Source: Anaerolineae bacterium (GTDB taxonomy: Bacteria > Chloroflexota > Anaerolineae > Aggregatilineales > Aggregatilineaceae). From it: a stretch of DNA of 10,036 nt. The first letter of the stretch is position 1. Each line of letters opens with the position of its first letter. The DNA lies in the NCBI GenBank assembly GCA_016929355.1, contig JAFGJA010000607.1, forward strand, positions 1 through 10,036, written 5' to 3'. The translations under genes and the position numbers were made by a program. This document shows, piece after piece, positions 1 to 6,840 of this stretch. Below the pieces are notes generated by a model. The model was not told where the DNA came from and searched no databases. It saw only the letters and a program-made list of their open reading frames with translations.

Positions 1-137
1 GCGGGATCGAACGGGTGGGGGTATAAATAACATTATACACTTCAAGAAAAAACAGAGTCCAAATAATTCAGTAGGATTTGTCTATATGACACGTATTATA
101 TACTATTGATTTGGATCGTCATTTGAGATAAAATACC
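1..137. other. AT-rich leader upstream of retron, no gene seen
   Basis: I see no coding region, tRNA or transposase fragment here. The segment is AT-rich like the retron behind it, apart from the first 20 bases, which are GC-rich and may mark the edge of native sequence. The only functional signal I can support is a promoter near its right end. Confidence 0.5.
106..134 (+). promoter_or_regulatory. Putative promoter of the retron ncRNA and RT
   Basis: A -35-like TTGATT (106-111) and a -10-like TAAAAT (129-134) are separated by exactly 17 bases. This would start transcription near 140-142, at or just inside the left arm of the retron inverted repeat. The match is good but the predicted start would trim a few bases of that arm, so the true start may be a little upstream. 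Confidence 0.5.
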
Positions 138-294
138 AAAGGCACTTACGAGCGCGATTGATTTTTGTTGCTGATCCAGCAGCAGTTTACAGTAAAGTTA
201 GCCTTACGCGCCTGGTCCTCTCTCTCCGTCACTGTTGACAGGGATCGTGGGAAGAGATCGCGCGATAGGGGTGAATTGTTTTGTAAGTGCCTTT
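138..294 (+). ncRNA. Retron msr-msd non-coding RNA
   Basis: This is the template and primer RNA of the adjacent retron RT. A perfect 12-bp inverted repeat, AAAGGCACTTAC (138-149) and its complement (283-294), closes the element as the a1/a2 arms; GU and AU pairs can extend it inward by three. Just inside a1 lies AGC (151-153), a plausible place for the branching guanosine (G152, or G150). A msr-type hairpin follows at 165-185 with loop ATC, then a small TTTA/TAAA hairpin at 186-196. The msd is probably the imperfect hairpin at 207-264, closed by CGCGC (207-211) with GCGCG (260-264) and capped by GTCA/TGAC (228-231/236-239). The length (157 nt) and the position directly before the RT match known retrons. 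The inner folding is by hand and less certain than the a1/a2 pair. Confidence 0.82.
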
Positions 295-316
295 CCCCTT
301 CTCGAGTGAGAAAAAA

Positions 317-1858
317 ATGGATATAGAATTATCAGCCTCACCAGAAGATTTGCAAAAACGTTTTTTTGCACTCCAAACTTCAGAGGATATTGCTGAATTA
401 CTCGAGATTCCATATGACTACCTGATATATTACTTGTATCGAGTTCCATTTGAACACCAATACACAACATTTTTCATTCCAAAAAAATCAGGTGGTACAC
501 GTAAGATTACGGCTCCAATATCTCCACTCAAGATCATTCAACGAAAACTCAACCAAGTGCTTCAAGCCGTCTATATACCCAAACCATCCGTACATGGCTT
601 TGTTCCAGGCAGGAGTATAGTAACGAATGCTGAAGCGCACATGTATAAGCGCATCCAGAAAAAAAAGAGCCAAAAAGTCGAAAAACCACGAAATTATATC
701 TTAAATATTGATTTGGAAGATTTTTTCCCTTCCATCAATTTTGGACGAGTTCGGGGCATGTTCATGGCAGTTCCTTATAAATGCCCAGAACGAGTTGCAA
801 CTGTATTGGCCCAAATATGCTGCGCCTACAATGAACTTCCTCAGGGCGCACCGACGTCGCCTATAGTATCAAACATGTTGTGCTCCAAGTTGGATAGTCA
901 GCTTCAGCGACTTGCTCAAAAATATCGGTGTCATTATACACGGTATGCAGACGATATAACCTTTTCAACCTCTCTTTTAAGCTTTCCCAGAGCTTTGGCA
1001 ACGACGGAATATAGTTCTCAATCAGGTTATCAGGTCGTGGTCGGGCCAGAATTGAACGTCATTGTAGAAGAAAATGGGTTTCGGATTAACAGGCAAAAGG
1101 TTCGCCTTCAAACCCCAGATCGTCGTCAAGAAATTACGGGCCTTACTGTTAACGAGTTCCCCAATGTAAGGCGACAGTATATCAACCAGATTCGCGCAAT
1201 GTTATATGCTTGGAAAAAATTCGGACATGATAATGCCGAAGAGCGATATAGAGAATTACACGACAATCAAGAATATCAATGCCCAGACAAACTACTTCCT
1301 TCGTTCAGATCAATAGTGAGGGGGAAAATTGAATTTTTAGGGATGGTACGAGGTAAACAAGATAGAACATACCTTCGATTTCTGGAGAAATTAGCAGAAG
1401 TCGATCCCGAGTTTAGAGCAAATTGGGAAATGAATAAAATCAAAAAAGGTGGAACTAATAAGCAAGTGTTTATAAGTTACAGTCGTAAAGATGAAGATTT
1501 TGCTCGTAAACTAGTAAATGCATTATCAAACCGGAATATTGGTGCTTGGTTAGATGTAAACGAGATTTCTCCCGGAGAAAATTGGGTCAATGTGATTCAA
1601 AATGGACTTGTTGTTTGTGAACTAATGCTTGTGATTATTTCCCCTGATTCAATGTCCTCGAGCCAAGTCGCCGAAGAGTGGCAATATTTTTTAAGCCAAA
1701 GTAAACCAGTGATACCATTACTTTATAAAAACACAAATACTATTCCGTACAAATTGGATACAAAACAGCGTATTGATTTTCAAGAACATTACGAATTTGA
1801 CAGTGCAATGGACATTTTGCTACGTGCTCTAAATCGAGAAAACATAGCATCGAATTGA
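317..1858 (+). CDS. Retron reverse transcriptase fused to a TIR domain
   Basis: This 513-residue protein should copy the upstream RNA into branched msDNA and carry the toxic effector on the same chain. The RT part (about 1-370) shows the retron-specific NAEAH (104-108, NAxxH), catalytic Asp in IDLEDFF (D132), PQGAPTSP (175-182), YADD (210-213) and ITGL (273-276, the VTG-like motif that recognises retron RNA). After a short lysine-rich linker, residues about 383-505 form a TIR domain: VFISYSRKDEDF, WLDVNEISPGENW (411-423) and VAEEW, where E454 before W455 fits the NADase glutamate. I infer NAD+ depletion or a nucleotide signal on phage infection, as in TIR defence systems. I chose ATG 317 over GTG 287 because the GTG lies inside the a2 repeat. 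Base composition is far more AT-rich than the genes after it, suggesting transfer. RT-TIR fusions are a known retron class; activity here is inferred. Confidence 0.95.
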   Translation: MDIELSASPEDLQKRFFALQTSEDIAELLEIPYDYLIYYLYRVPFEHQYTTFFIPKKSGGTRKITAPISPLKIIQRKLNQVLQAVYIPKPSVHGFVPGRSIVTNAEAHMYKRIQKKKSQKVEKPRNYILNIDLEDFFPSINFGRVRGMFMAVPYKCPERVATVLAQICCAYNELPQGAPTSPIVSNMLCSKLDSQLQRLAQKYRCHYTRYADDITFSTSLLSFPRALATTEYSSQSGYQVVVGPELNVIVEENGFRINRQKVRLQTPDRRQEITGLTVNEFPNVRRQYINQIRAMLYAWKKFGHDNAEERYRELHDNQEYQCPDKLLPSFRSIVRGKIEFLGMVRGKQDRTYLRFLEKLAEVDPEFRANWEMNKIKKGGTNKQVFISYSRKDEDFARKLVNALSNRNIGAWLDVNEISPGENWVNVIQNGLVVCELMLVIISPDSMSSSQVAEEWQYFLSQSKPVIPLLYKNTNTIPYKLDTKQRIDFQEHYEFDSAMDILLRALNRENIASN

Positions 1859-1870
1859 TGTGATCATCCG

Positions 1871-1893
1871 ATATCATCTCCCATTTATGATAT
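1871..1893. repeat. AT-rich inverted repeat after the retron gene
   Basis: A 7-bp inverted repeat, ATATCAT (1871-1877) and ATGATAT (1887-1893), encloses a 9-base loop shortly after the RT-TIR stop. There is no T-tract behind it, so it is a poor intrinsic terminator. It might stabilise the transcript end or mark the right border of the acquired segment. Confidence 0.35.
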
Positions 1894-1903
1894 GCTATCG
1901 CAT

Positions 1904-1933
1904 CTGACTCATTTTCGACGTATTCGGTATATT
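1904..1933 (+). promoter_or_regulatory. Possible promoter of the 2H-phosphoesterase-like gene
   Basis: A CTGACT box (1904-1909) and TATATT (1928-1933) are spaced by 18 bases and lie about 30 bases before the ATG at 1963. The -35 match is modest. If real, it means the following gene is transcribed independently of the retron. Confidence 0.35.
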
Positions 1934-1962
1934 GTTAAGAGTAGCCTCAAAAAAGTAACCTA

Positions 1963-2727
1963 ATGCCCCCCAACCCCATCCCCGACTACGAACACCGCCT
2001 GGACCGATACGCCATTCACACCGTCGATCCCCCCAGACTCGACGCGATCTTAGCCGGTGGGTGGAAATTCCACCCTGACGGCACGGTCAAACCCTACTAC
2101 GGCTTCACCTGCATCGCCTGGGTGGATCAAGCATCTACACTCTACGCCACATTATGCAAGCTACAGCAAACGCTCAAAATGAAATTCGACGCCACCGGCG
2201 CGGGGCATGTCTTTTCGTTCTTGCGCCCTGATTCGTTGCACATGACCATCTGCGATATTGAAGCGAGTCCAACGCCATTGACTCACGATCTGGATACCCG
2301 GCTGCAACAGGGACAAACCGCATTCGAGGCGATTGGCGCGGCGGGCAGCGTGACCGCCCAGATTCGCGGGATCGGGCTGCATTCCACGATCACAGCGTTG
2401 GTGCGCTTTGCTGATGCGGCGGAACTGCGCAAAGTGTTAGCGATGGAACAGCACATCAAAGACGCCACGCAAATGGATGTCCGGCAGTTTACCGGACACA
2501 TCAGCCTCGCCTATATGGTGCAGCCGCCCGGCGATCACTTTGCCGCGATCAAGGATATTCTGCTGGCGCACGATACCGCGCTCGGCGATTTCACCTTTTC
2601 CGCGTTCGATCTGACCTATTTCCCGCACATGAACGAATACAACCCCTTGCTGACGCTCGATCTGGCAACCGGGCAGATCACGCGGCATGAGGACACAATC
2701 ACCACGCTCAAAGCGGCGTCAAGTTGA
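1963..2727 (+). CDS. 2H phosphoesterase superfamily protein
   Basis: The 254-residue protein carries two spaced H-x-T/S motifs: HMT at 93-95 within LHMTICDI and HIS at 179-181 within FTGHISLAYM. This pair is the signature of the 2H phosphoesterase fold, found in RNA cyclic phosphodiesterases, 2'-5' RNA ligase-like proteins and related uncharacterised families. It probably acts on a 2',3'-cyclic or 2'-5' phosphodiester in the cytosol; the substrate cannot be read from the sequence. No signal peptide or membrane segment is seen. The spacing and the LHMTICD context resemble a DUF1868-like subgroup, but I am not certain of that. The ATG has no clear Shine-Dalgarno sequence. Base composition is native-like and sharply different from the retron 104 bases upstream, so a shared function with the retron is not implied by position alone. 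Confidence 0.85.
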   Translation: MPPNPIPDYEHRLDRYAIHTVDPPRLDAILAGGWKFHPDGTVKPYYGFTCIAWVDQASTLYATLCKLQQTLKMKFDATGAGHVFSFLRPDSLHMTICDIEASPTPLTHDLDTRLQQGQTAFEAIGAAGSVTAQIRGIGLHSTITALVRFADAAELRKVLAMEQHIKDATQMDVRQFTGHISLAYMVQPPGDHFAAIKDILLAHDTALGDFTFSAFDLTYFPHMNEYNPLLTLDLATGQITRHEDTITTLKAASS

Positions 2728-2838
2728 GGGATCGCTTCGCCGCAAACTAAAATTCCACATCCCCCTGCCCCACAAAATTGGGTAAAATCACCACTGCATG
2801 ACCATAAAATTTTGCAGAATACACAAAAGGTATTTCTC

Positions 2839-4149
2839 ATGCAGCGTTTACCTCTGCCAGCTTTCTTGCTCAAACCGCTTGGTTATCCACCTGTCAGCAC
2901 CTTACCGGAAGAACGTCAAAAAGGGCTGCGCGTCTTCTGGCTGGATGGCTTGTTCGCGTCCCTATCCGGCGGGTTTATCGATTCGTATTACGCGCTGTAT
3001 ATGCTCAGTTTGGGCGCATCCAACGCGCAGATCGGCCTTGTGAACACGCTGAATCAGGTCGCGGGCGCGGTGATGGCGCTGCCCGGCGCAGCGATTGCGG
3101 ATCGGACGGGACGCTACCGGTTTATGTCCACCATCACGGGCCTGATCGCACGCCTGCTGTGGCTGGTGATGCTGATCGCCCCCTGGCTTCTGCCGGATGC
3201 CGGGGCCGTCTGGTTAGTGCTGCTGGCATGGGTGTTGATTGCGGGCGTGGGCACGATGGGCGCGGCGGCATGGACCGCGCTGCAAGCTGATCTGGTTCCG
3301 GCGCGGCTGCGGGGCGCGTATTTTTCCTCGCGCAATATTGTGATGCAGGTGGTCCGCCTCGGCGTGATCCCGGTGGCGGGGTTGATCGTGAACTGGATCG
3401 GCGAGCCGGGTGGGTATCAGGTCAATCTAGGCTTAGCGTTTGCTTTTGGCATGGTTGCCGTGTATTACTACAGCCAGATTCCCGAACATGTCCCCAGCCC
3501 GCACGAACAGGAACAGATCAGCAACCGCGAGATTTTGCGCAACATCCGGCACATGCCCTTATTAATGCGCTTCACGTTGGGGCATGGCGTGCTGATGTTC
3601 GGCGTGATGTTTGGCGGGCCGTTCATCTCCGTTTATATGGCGGAAGAACTCGATTTCAGCGTGGGAACCATCGGCTTTGTGACCACTACCAGCGTGTTAG
3701 CAACCACCATCGGGATGCGCATCTTGGGGCGTATCCAGGACCGATACGGCATCACCTGGACCATGCGCTTTGGGTTGGGCGTGCCATTCATCACCTCCGC
3801 ATGGCTTTTGGTCCAGCATCCCTGGCAGGCATACATCGTCAGCGCGCTGGCCGCGTTGACCTGGGCCGGATACAACCTGGGCGCGTTTAATTTGCTGCTG
3901 GCAGTCACGCCAAACGCACACCGCCCGCGTTATGTTGCCATGCACACCACGATCATCTCGGTTGTGGGCGCGGTGGGACCGCTAACGGGCGGCGTGGTCT
4001 TGGATGCCGTTGGCTTCACGCCCGTCTTTTTGCTCTCAACGGTAGGACGCGGCCTGGGACTGCTGCTGTTTTTCTTGCTGGTCCGCGAACCTGATCCCGT
4101 TGTGGAGGTTGACGAGGACAATGCAGACGGTGAGGATGTTGGCGGCTGA
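2839..4149 (+). CDS. MFS family permease, substrate unknown
   Basis: A 436-residue, strongly hydrophobic protein of the length usual for the major facilitator superfamily, with roughly 12 predicted membrane helices in two halves. The loop between helices 2 and 3 has a motif A-like stretch, ADRTGRYRF (about 87-95), and the second half has a degenerate counterpart, GRIQDRYG (297-304). A hydrophilic central loop (about 215-240) separates the halves and the C-terminus ends in an acidic cytoplasmic tail (EVDEDNADGEDV). It is a secondary transporter of the inner membrane, probably drug/metabolite-like; no residue reveals the substrate. I chose ATG 2839 because AAAGG lies 8 bases upstream; an upstream in-frame TTG at 2812 has no such site. 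No terminator is visible after it, and the promoter of the next gene overlaps its 3' end. Confidence 0.92.
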   Translation: MQRLPLPAFLLKPLGYPPVSTLPEERQKGLRVFWLDGLFASLSGGFIDSYYALYMLSLGASNAQIGLVNTLNQVAGAVMALPGAAIADRTGRYRFMSTITGLIARLLWLVMLIAPWLLPDAGAVWLVLLAWVLIAGVGTMGAAAWTALQADLVPARLRGAYFSSRNIVMQVVRLGVIPVAGLIVNWIGEPGGYQVNLGLAFAFGMVAVYYYSQIPEHVPSPHEQEQISNREILRNIRHMPLLMRFTLGHGVLMFGVMFGGPFISVYMAEELDFSVGTIGFVTTTSVLATTIGMRILGRIQDRYGITWTMRFGLGVPFITSAWLLVQHPWQAYIVSALAALTWAGYNLGAFNLLLAVTPNAHRPRYVAMHTTIISVVGAVGPLTGGVVLDAVGFTPVFLLSTVGRGLGLLLFFLLVREPDPVVEVDEDNADGEDVGG

Positions 4150-4167
4150 TAGCAAATGGTCTATACT
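4139..4167 (+). promoter_or_regulatory. Promoter of the small glycine-zipper gene
   Basis: TTGGCG (4139-4144) and TATACT (4162-4167) are separated by 17 bases, and the predicted start near 4174 leaves a leader of about 30 bases. The -35 box lies within the last codons of the MFS gene, which suggests that the small gene has its own transcript. Confidence 0.5.
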
Positions 4168-4204
4168 TCGCGCGTGTTTTTATTGCGTATGAGGAGAGAT
4201 CAAA

Positions 4205-4414
4205 ATGGGACAACAGAACGATAAGGCCACACAAAACGCCTGGGCCACCGGCATCGCTATCGGGATTGCCATCGGCGCGGGCGTTGGCGTGGCGCTCGGC
4301 AATATTGCGATAGGGATCGGCGTCGGGATCGCCATTGGCGCGGGTATCGGCAGCGCGTTCGCGGCGGAACAGGAAAAGAAACAAGGTGTACCGCCCAAAA
4401 ACGATCCCGAATAG
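4205..4414 (+). CDS. Small glycine-zipper protein (69 aa)
   Basis: A short protein with a polar N-terminus (about 1-12), a central hydrophobic stretch (about 15-53) built of G-I-A-I-G steps, and a charged, proline-containing C-terminus (EQEKKQGVPPKNDPE). The regular glycines every second to fourth residue are a glycine zipper, which packs helices tightly in membranes and oligomers. The centre may form one long helix or a two-helix hairpin. A strong GAGGAG site ends 8 bases before the ATG, and a good promoter precedes it, so I regard it as a real, possibly highly expressed gene. The core is an internal duplication with a 63-base (21-codon) period. I do not recognise the exact family; a small inner-membrane or stress protein is an inference. 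Confidence 0.8.
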   Translation: MGQQNDKATQNAWATGIAIGIAIGAGVGVALGNIAIGIGVGIAIGAGIGSAFAAEQEKKQGVPPKNDPE

Positions 4415-4421
4415 CGTGCGT

Positions 4422-5210
4422 TTAACCTGCTGATTTACGCTGGACCTCCGATGCTGATGATGACCATCCCGCCTCATCAATCTCGCCATCAGCCTGCTCG
4501 CCGGTCCACTGCGCCTCATCAAGATTTAGCACATCATCATCCAGTACATCTTCTTCGCCTTCATAAACCGCACCTGCCGCCGCACGCAGATAATCATCCA
4601 ATGTGGCGGCCAGGTAGCGGGCATGTTCGTGCGGCAATGCGGTTACAACATTCACCCGCTCACCATTGTGCAGTTCCGCATAGACGCTAGCCCCCAGGCT
4701 GGACGGAAACGATTCTTGCGCTTCCTCAAAGGCCACCTGCGCGATAGTTTCGACCTTCAACGTTTTGTCGTTCTTGATCGGGAAGGGGAGCGGCCCACTT
4801 GACACGGTGAGGCTGTCTTCATCGGCGGTGATGCGTGTGGTAGTTGTCATGAATACAGCAAACGTATACAGCGCTAGCAGCGCCAGCGCAGCGAAGATCA
4901 TGACGATTCCATGCGGCGCGCCATCACTGCCCGCGCCCAATGCCATGAGCGAACACACGGTTGTTGTTACCAGGCTGAGTTTCGGACCAGCGCCAGAGGC
5001 GCGCACATACGCCAACGTCAATTGGTGATCATCCTGGCGCGCCTGCACACGAGCGGGCGTTTTGAGTTTGCGCGCCTTAGCTTTGCGTGCGACAGTTTCC
5101 CGGTTGAACGCGAAAACGTGATCGCACGCGGGACAGACCGCGACCAATTCCTGCACATTGATCTGCCCGGCAAGGATCGGCGCGCCGCAGACAGGGCATT
5201 TTAGCTGCAT
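4422..5210 (-). CDS. Zinc-ribbon membrane protein with PH-like region
   Basis: A 262-residue protein opening with a zinc ribbon, C5-x2-C8 and C26-x2-C29 (CPVC and CPAC). A basic linker follows (about 40-58), then two hydrophobic segments (about 78-93 and 101-120), a beta-rich region (about 124-205) resembling a bacterial PH-like domain, and a very acidic tail (about 216-246). It is probably an inner-membrane protein with both termini cytoplasmic; the function is unknown. A GAAGG site lies about 10 bases before the ATG. It is downstream of the Yip1-family gene on the same strand with a 71-base gap, so the two may be cotranscribed. It is convergent with the small glycine-zipper gene, with only 7 bases between the two stop codons. 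The PH-like assignment rests on layout, not on a clear motif. Confidence 0.8.
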   Translation of the reverse strand: MQLKCPVCGAPILAGQINVQELVAVCPACDHVFAFNRETVARKAKARKLKTPARVQARQDDHQLTLAYVRASGAGPKLSLVTTTVCSLMALGAGSDGAPHGIVMIFAALALLALYTFAVFMTTTTRITADEDSLTVSSGPLPFPIKNDKTLKVETIAQVAFEEAQESFPSSLGASVYAELHNGERVNVVTALPHEHARYLAATLDDYLRAAAGAVYEGEEDVLDDDVLNLDEAQWTGEQADGEIDEAGWSSSASEVQRKSAG

Positions 5211-5281
5211 GATGGTAATTCCTTCTGGTGATACTCGGCTCTACCATGGTGTACGCAAAACCAGCCGCGCAAGTTACGCGA

Positions 5282-5950
5282 TTACAGGCTGATCGCCGCC
5301 AAACCCAGCGCCAGCAGCAGCCCAATCAACAGCGACAGGAACATACAAAACATCAACATCCACCACAGGGACGCGATAATCGCTTTTTCCAGACTCAGGG
5401 AATGTACCGCTTGCATCGCAATGACATGCAAATAGAACGTGTACGCCAGGATACCCAGCACCGCCAACGGCCCGATCCAGGGGACCATTCCCGCGCCGCC
5501 CAGAATGATCGAGATAGGCGCGGCATAGGTCGCCACGCTGTACACCTGCTCCTCGAAGTCCCCGTCGCCGCCAAGCATCACCGCAAACAGATATTGGATG
5601 AGATTGAAGACGACAAACACGATCAACCCCATGATCGCAGAAAATGGCGCACAACATAACGCCATCATCACGGACACATTGGCCTCAATGATGTCACCCA
5701 GGCCGCCAAGTGGTGACATAGATGAAGCAATCGCTTGCAGCACAGTTCCGATTATGGAGGCGGCTAACATCCAGGCGAGGCCGCGCGTCATCGACATGCG
5801 CGGATCGGCCAGATGCGCGCGGTAAACGCTCACTTTCGGTTGGGTTACGGCGCGCAGCCAGATGTCGATCCAGTCAAACGACTCGTCCTTGTGTTTGCGC
5901 TTGGGCTTATCGGGCATCCCGAAATCATCGTAATCAAAATTGTCGCTCAT
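5282..5950 (-). CDS. Yip1 domain family membrane protein
   Basis: A 222-residue protein with a charged cytoplasmic N-terminus (about 1-30) followed by a WIDIWLRAVTQPKVSVYR segment typical of the entry to bacterial Yip1 domains. About five membrane helices follow, including stretches near 57-75, 90-125, 138-160, 163-180 and 190-220. Bacterial Yip1-domain proteins are poorly characterised inner-membrane proteins. The ATG is fixed by an excellent AGGAGGAG Shine-Dalgarno sequence about 5 bases upstream. It heads a probable two-gene unit with the zinc-ribbon protein downstream, which is also a small multi-helix membrane protein, so they may act together. Upstream it faces the cyclase gene across about 107 bases. 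The domain call is from overall pattern rather than catalytic residues. Confidence 0.82.
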   Translation of the reverse strand: MSDNFDYDDFGMPDKPKRKHKDESFDWIDIWLRAVTQPKVSVYRAHLADPRMSMTRGLAWMLAASIIGTVLQAIASSMSPLGGLGDIIEANVSVMMALCCAPFSAIMGLIVFVVFNLIQYLFAVMLGGDGDFEEQVYSVATYAAPISIILGGAGMVPWIGPLAVLGILAYTFYLHVIAMQAVHSLSLEKAIIASLWWMLMFCMFLSLLIGLLLALGLAAISL

Positions 5951-6057
5951 CGCGTCTCCTCCTGAAAAAGCCTGTATCCTTCTATCGTATCATGCTCAAC
6001 GACAAAAACAATGTTATGATCAGCACGTTAGTTATTACGACTCTGGAGAAATAATTG

Positions 6058-6699
6058 ATGCGCATTCACGATATTTCCATTCCAATCCACCCGGCAATGA
6101 TCGTCTGGCCGGGACAACCCGGCGTCGCCACCCGCTACCTGTCGCAGATCAGCGCGGGCGATAGATCGACAGTGACGCACCTGAGTTTGAGCGTCCATAC
6201 AGGGACCCACATGGACGCGCCGTGTCATTTTGTCGCGGGACAGGAAGGAATCGACCAGCTTGATCTGAAGACGCTGGTCGGCCCGGCGCTCGTGGTGGAT
6301 GCCACGCACGCCGCCGAACTCTCAGCCGAGGTATTCGACGTGCTGGCGATTCCGGCACATACAGAACGGTTGATCGTGCGCACCACCAATTCGCAGTTAT
6401 GGGATGATCCGGCGCATGATGCCTTTGCTGAGGCTTACGTGGGCGTGACCCCAAGCGGCGCGCAGTGGTTGGTCGATCATGGCGTGAAACTGATCGGCGT
6501 GGACTACCTCTCCGTCGCGCCCTATGATGATCTGGTCGTGCCGCACCAGATTTTGCTCGGCGCAAAAGTGGTCATTGTGGAAGGGCTGAATGTGCAGGCC
6601 ATCACGCCGGGCGTGTATGAACTGGTGTGTTTGCCGCTCAAGATCGTGGGCAGCGACGGTTCGCCCGTGCGCGCGATTCTGATCGAGCGCGGGGAATAA
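6058..6699 (+). CDS. Cyclase family protein (kynurenine formamidase-like)
   Basis: A 213-residue metal-dependent hydrolase of the cyclase family. The diagnostic metal-binding motif is HTGTHMDAPCHF, with H47, H51, D53 and H57 as the expected ligands; WPG (17-19) near the N-terminus, VDYLSVAP (148-155) and the later H163/E175 also fit the family. Relatives include KynB, which hydrolyses N-formyl-L-kynurenine, and isatin hydrolases; the length matches KynB. No other tryptophan-catabolism genes are nearby, so the substrate is open. I chose ATG 6058, with GGAG 9 bases upstream, over the adjacent in-frame TTG at 6055. The protein is cytosolic. Its stop is followed almost at once by the bL25 promoter, so it is likely a single-gene transcript. 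Confidence 0.92.
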   Translation: MRIHDISIPIHPAMIVWPGQPGVATRYLSQISAGDRSTVTHLSLSVHTGTHMDAPCHFVAGQEGIDQLDLKTLVGPALVVDATHAAELSAEVFDVLAIPAHTERLIVRTTNSQLWDDPAHDAFAEAYVGVTPSGAQWLVDHGVKLIGVDYLSVAPYDDLVVPHQILLGAKVVIVEGLNVQAITPGVYELVCLPLKIVGSDGSPVRAILIERGE

Positions 6700-6715
6700 A
6701 GTCGCTTATCCACCA

Positions 6716-6744
6716 TTGACGCCGCCAACCCCCTTAGCTACAAT
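6716..6744 (+). promoter_or_regulatory. Promoter of the bL25 gene
   Basis: TTGACG (6716-6721) and TACAAT (6739-6744) match the sigma-70 boxes at five of six positions each and are exactly 17 bases apart. The predicted start near 6751 gives a leader of about 90 bases. This is the best promoter in the window. Confidence 0.8.
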
Positions 6745-6773
6745 GGGCGTCCATAATACACATAAAATTTAAT

Positions 6774-6796
6774 ACCCGCCGTGTTTCCTGGCGGGT
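6774..6796 (+). promoter_or_regulatory. Hairpin in the bL25 leader
   Basis: ACCCGCC (6774-6780) pairs with GGCGGGT (6790-6796) around a 9-base loop, in the untranslated leader between the predicted transcript start and the GAGGAG site. No T-tract follows, so it is not a terminator. It could stabilise the message or serve in autogenous control by bL25, an RNA-binding protein; that role is speculative. Confidence 0.45.
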
Positions 6797-6840
6797 TCGT
6801 GGTGGTCAGGCAGGCCGCCAAAGATGAGGAGCAAGATTCG

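Noticed and set aside
1..20. Minus-strand GTTCGATCCCGC, like the T-arm end of a tRNA
   Set aside because: The 5' side of the T-stem does not pair, and no anticodon arm follows at the expected distance, so it is not a tRNA end I can support.
287..316. GTG 287 as start of the RT-TIR protein
   Set aside because: The codon lies inside the a2 arm of the retron RNA, the added ten residues are not typical, and ATG 317 fits the usual spacing.
1..1962. Transposon or integron carrying the retron
   Set aside because: No transposase, integrase, terminal inverted repeats or target-site duplications are visible in the window.
2812..2838. TTG 2812 as start of the MFS permease
   Set aside because: No Shine-Dalgarno sequence precedes it, whereas ATG 2839 has AAAGG at 8 bases.
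4016..4522. 168-residue minus-strand reading frame
   Set aside because: It overlaps the MFS gene, the glycine-zipper gene and the convergent gene, is rich in Arg/Pro/His as expected from antisense of GC-rich genes, and shows no domain.
5228..5659. 143-residue plus-strand reading frame opposite the Yip1-family gene
   Set aside because: Its Gln/Arg/His-rich composition is the antisense image of a membrane protein gene; no ribosome site or family motif.
6781..6840. GTG 6781 as start of bL25
   Set aside because: It sits in the loop of the leader hairpin, and the family N-terminus begins at ATG 6841, which has GAGGAG at the right spacing.
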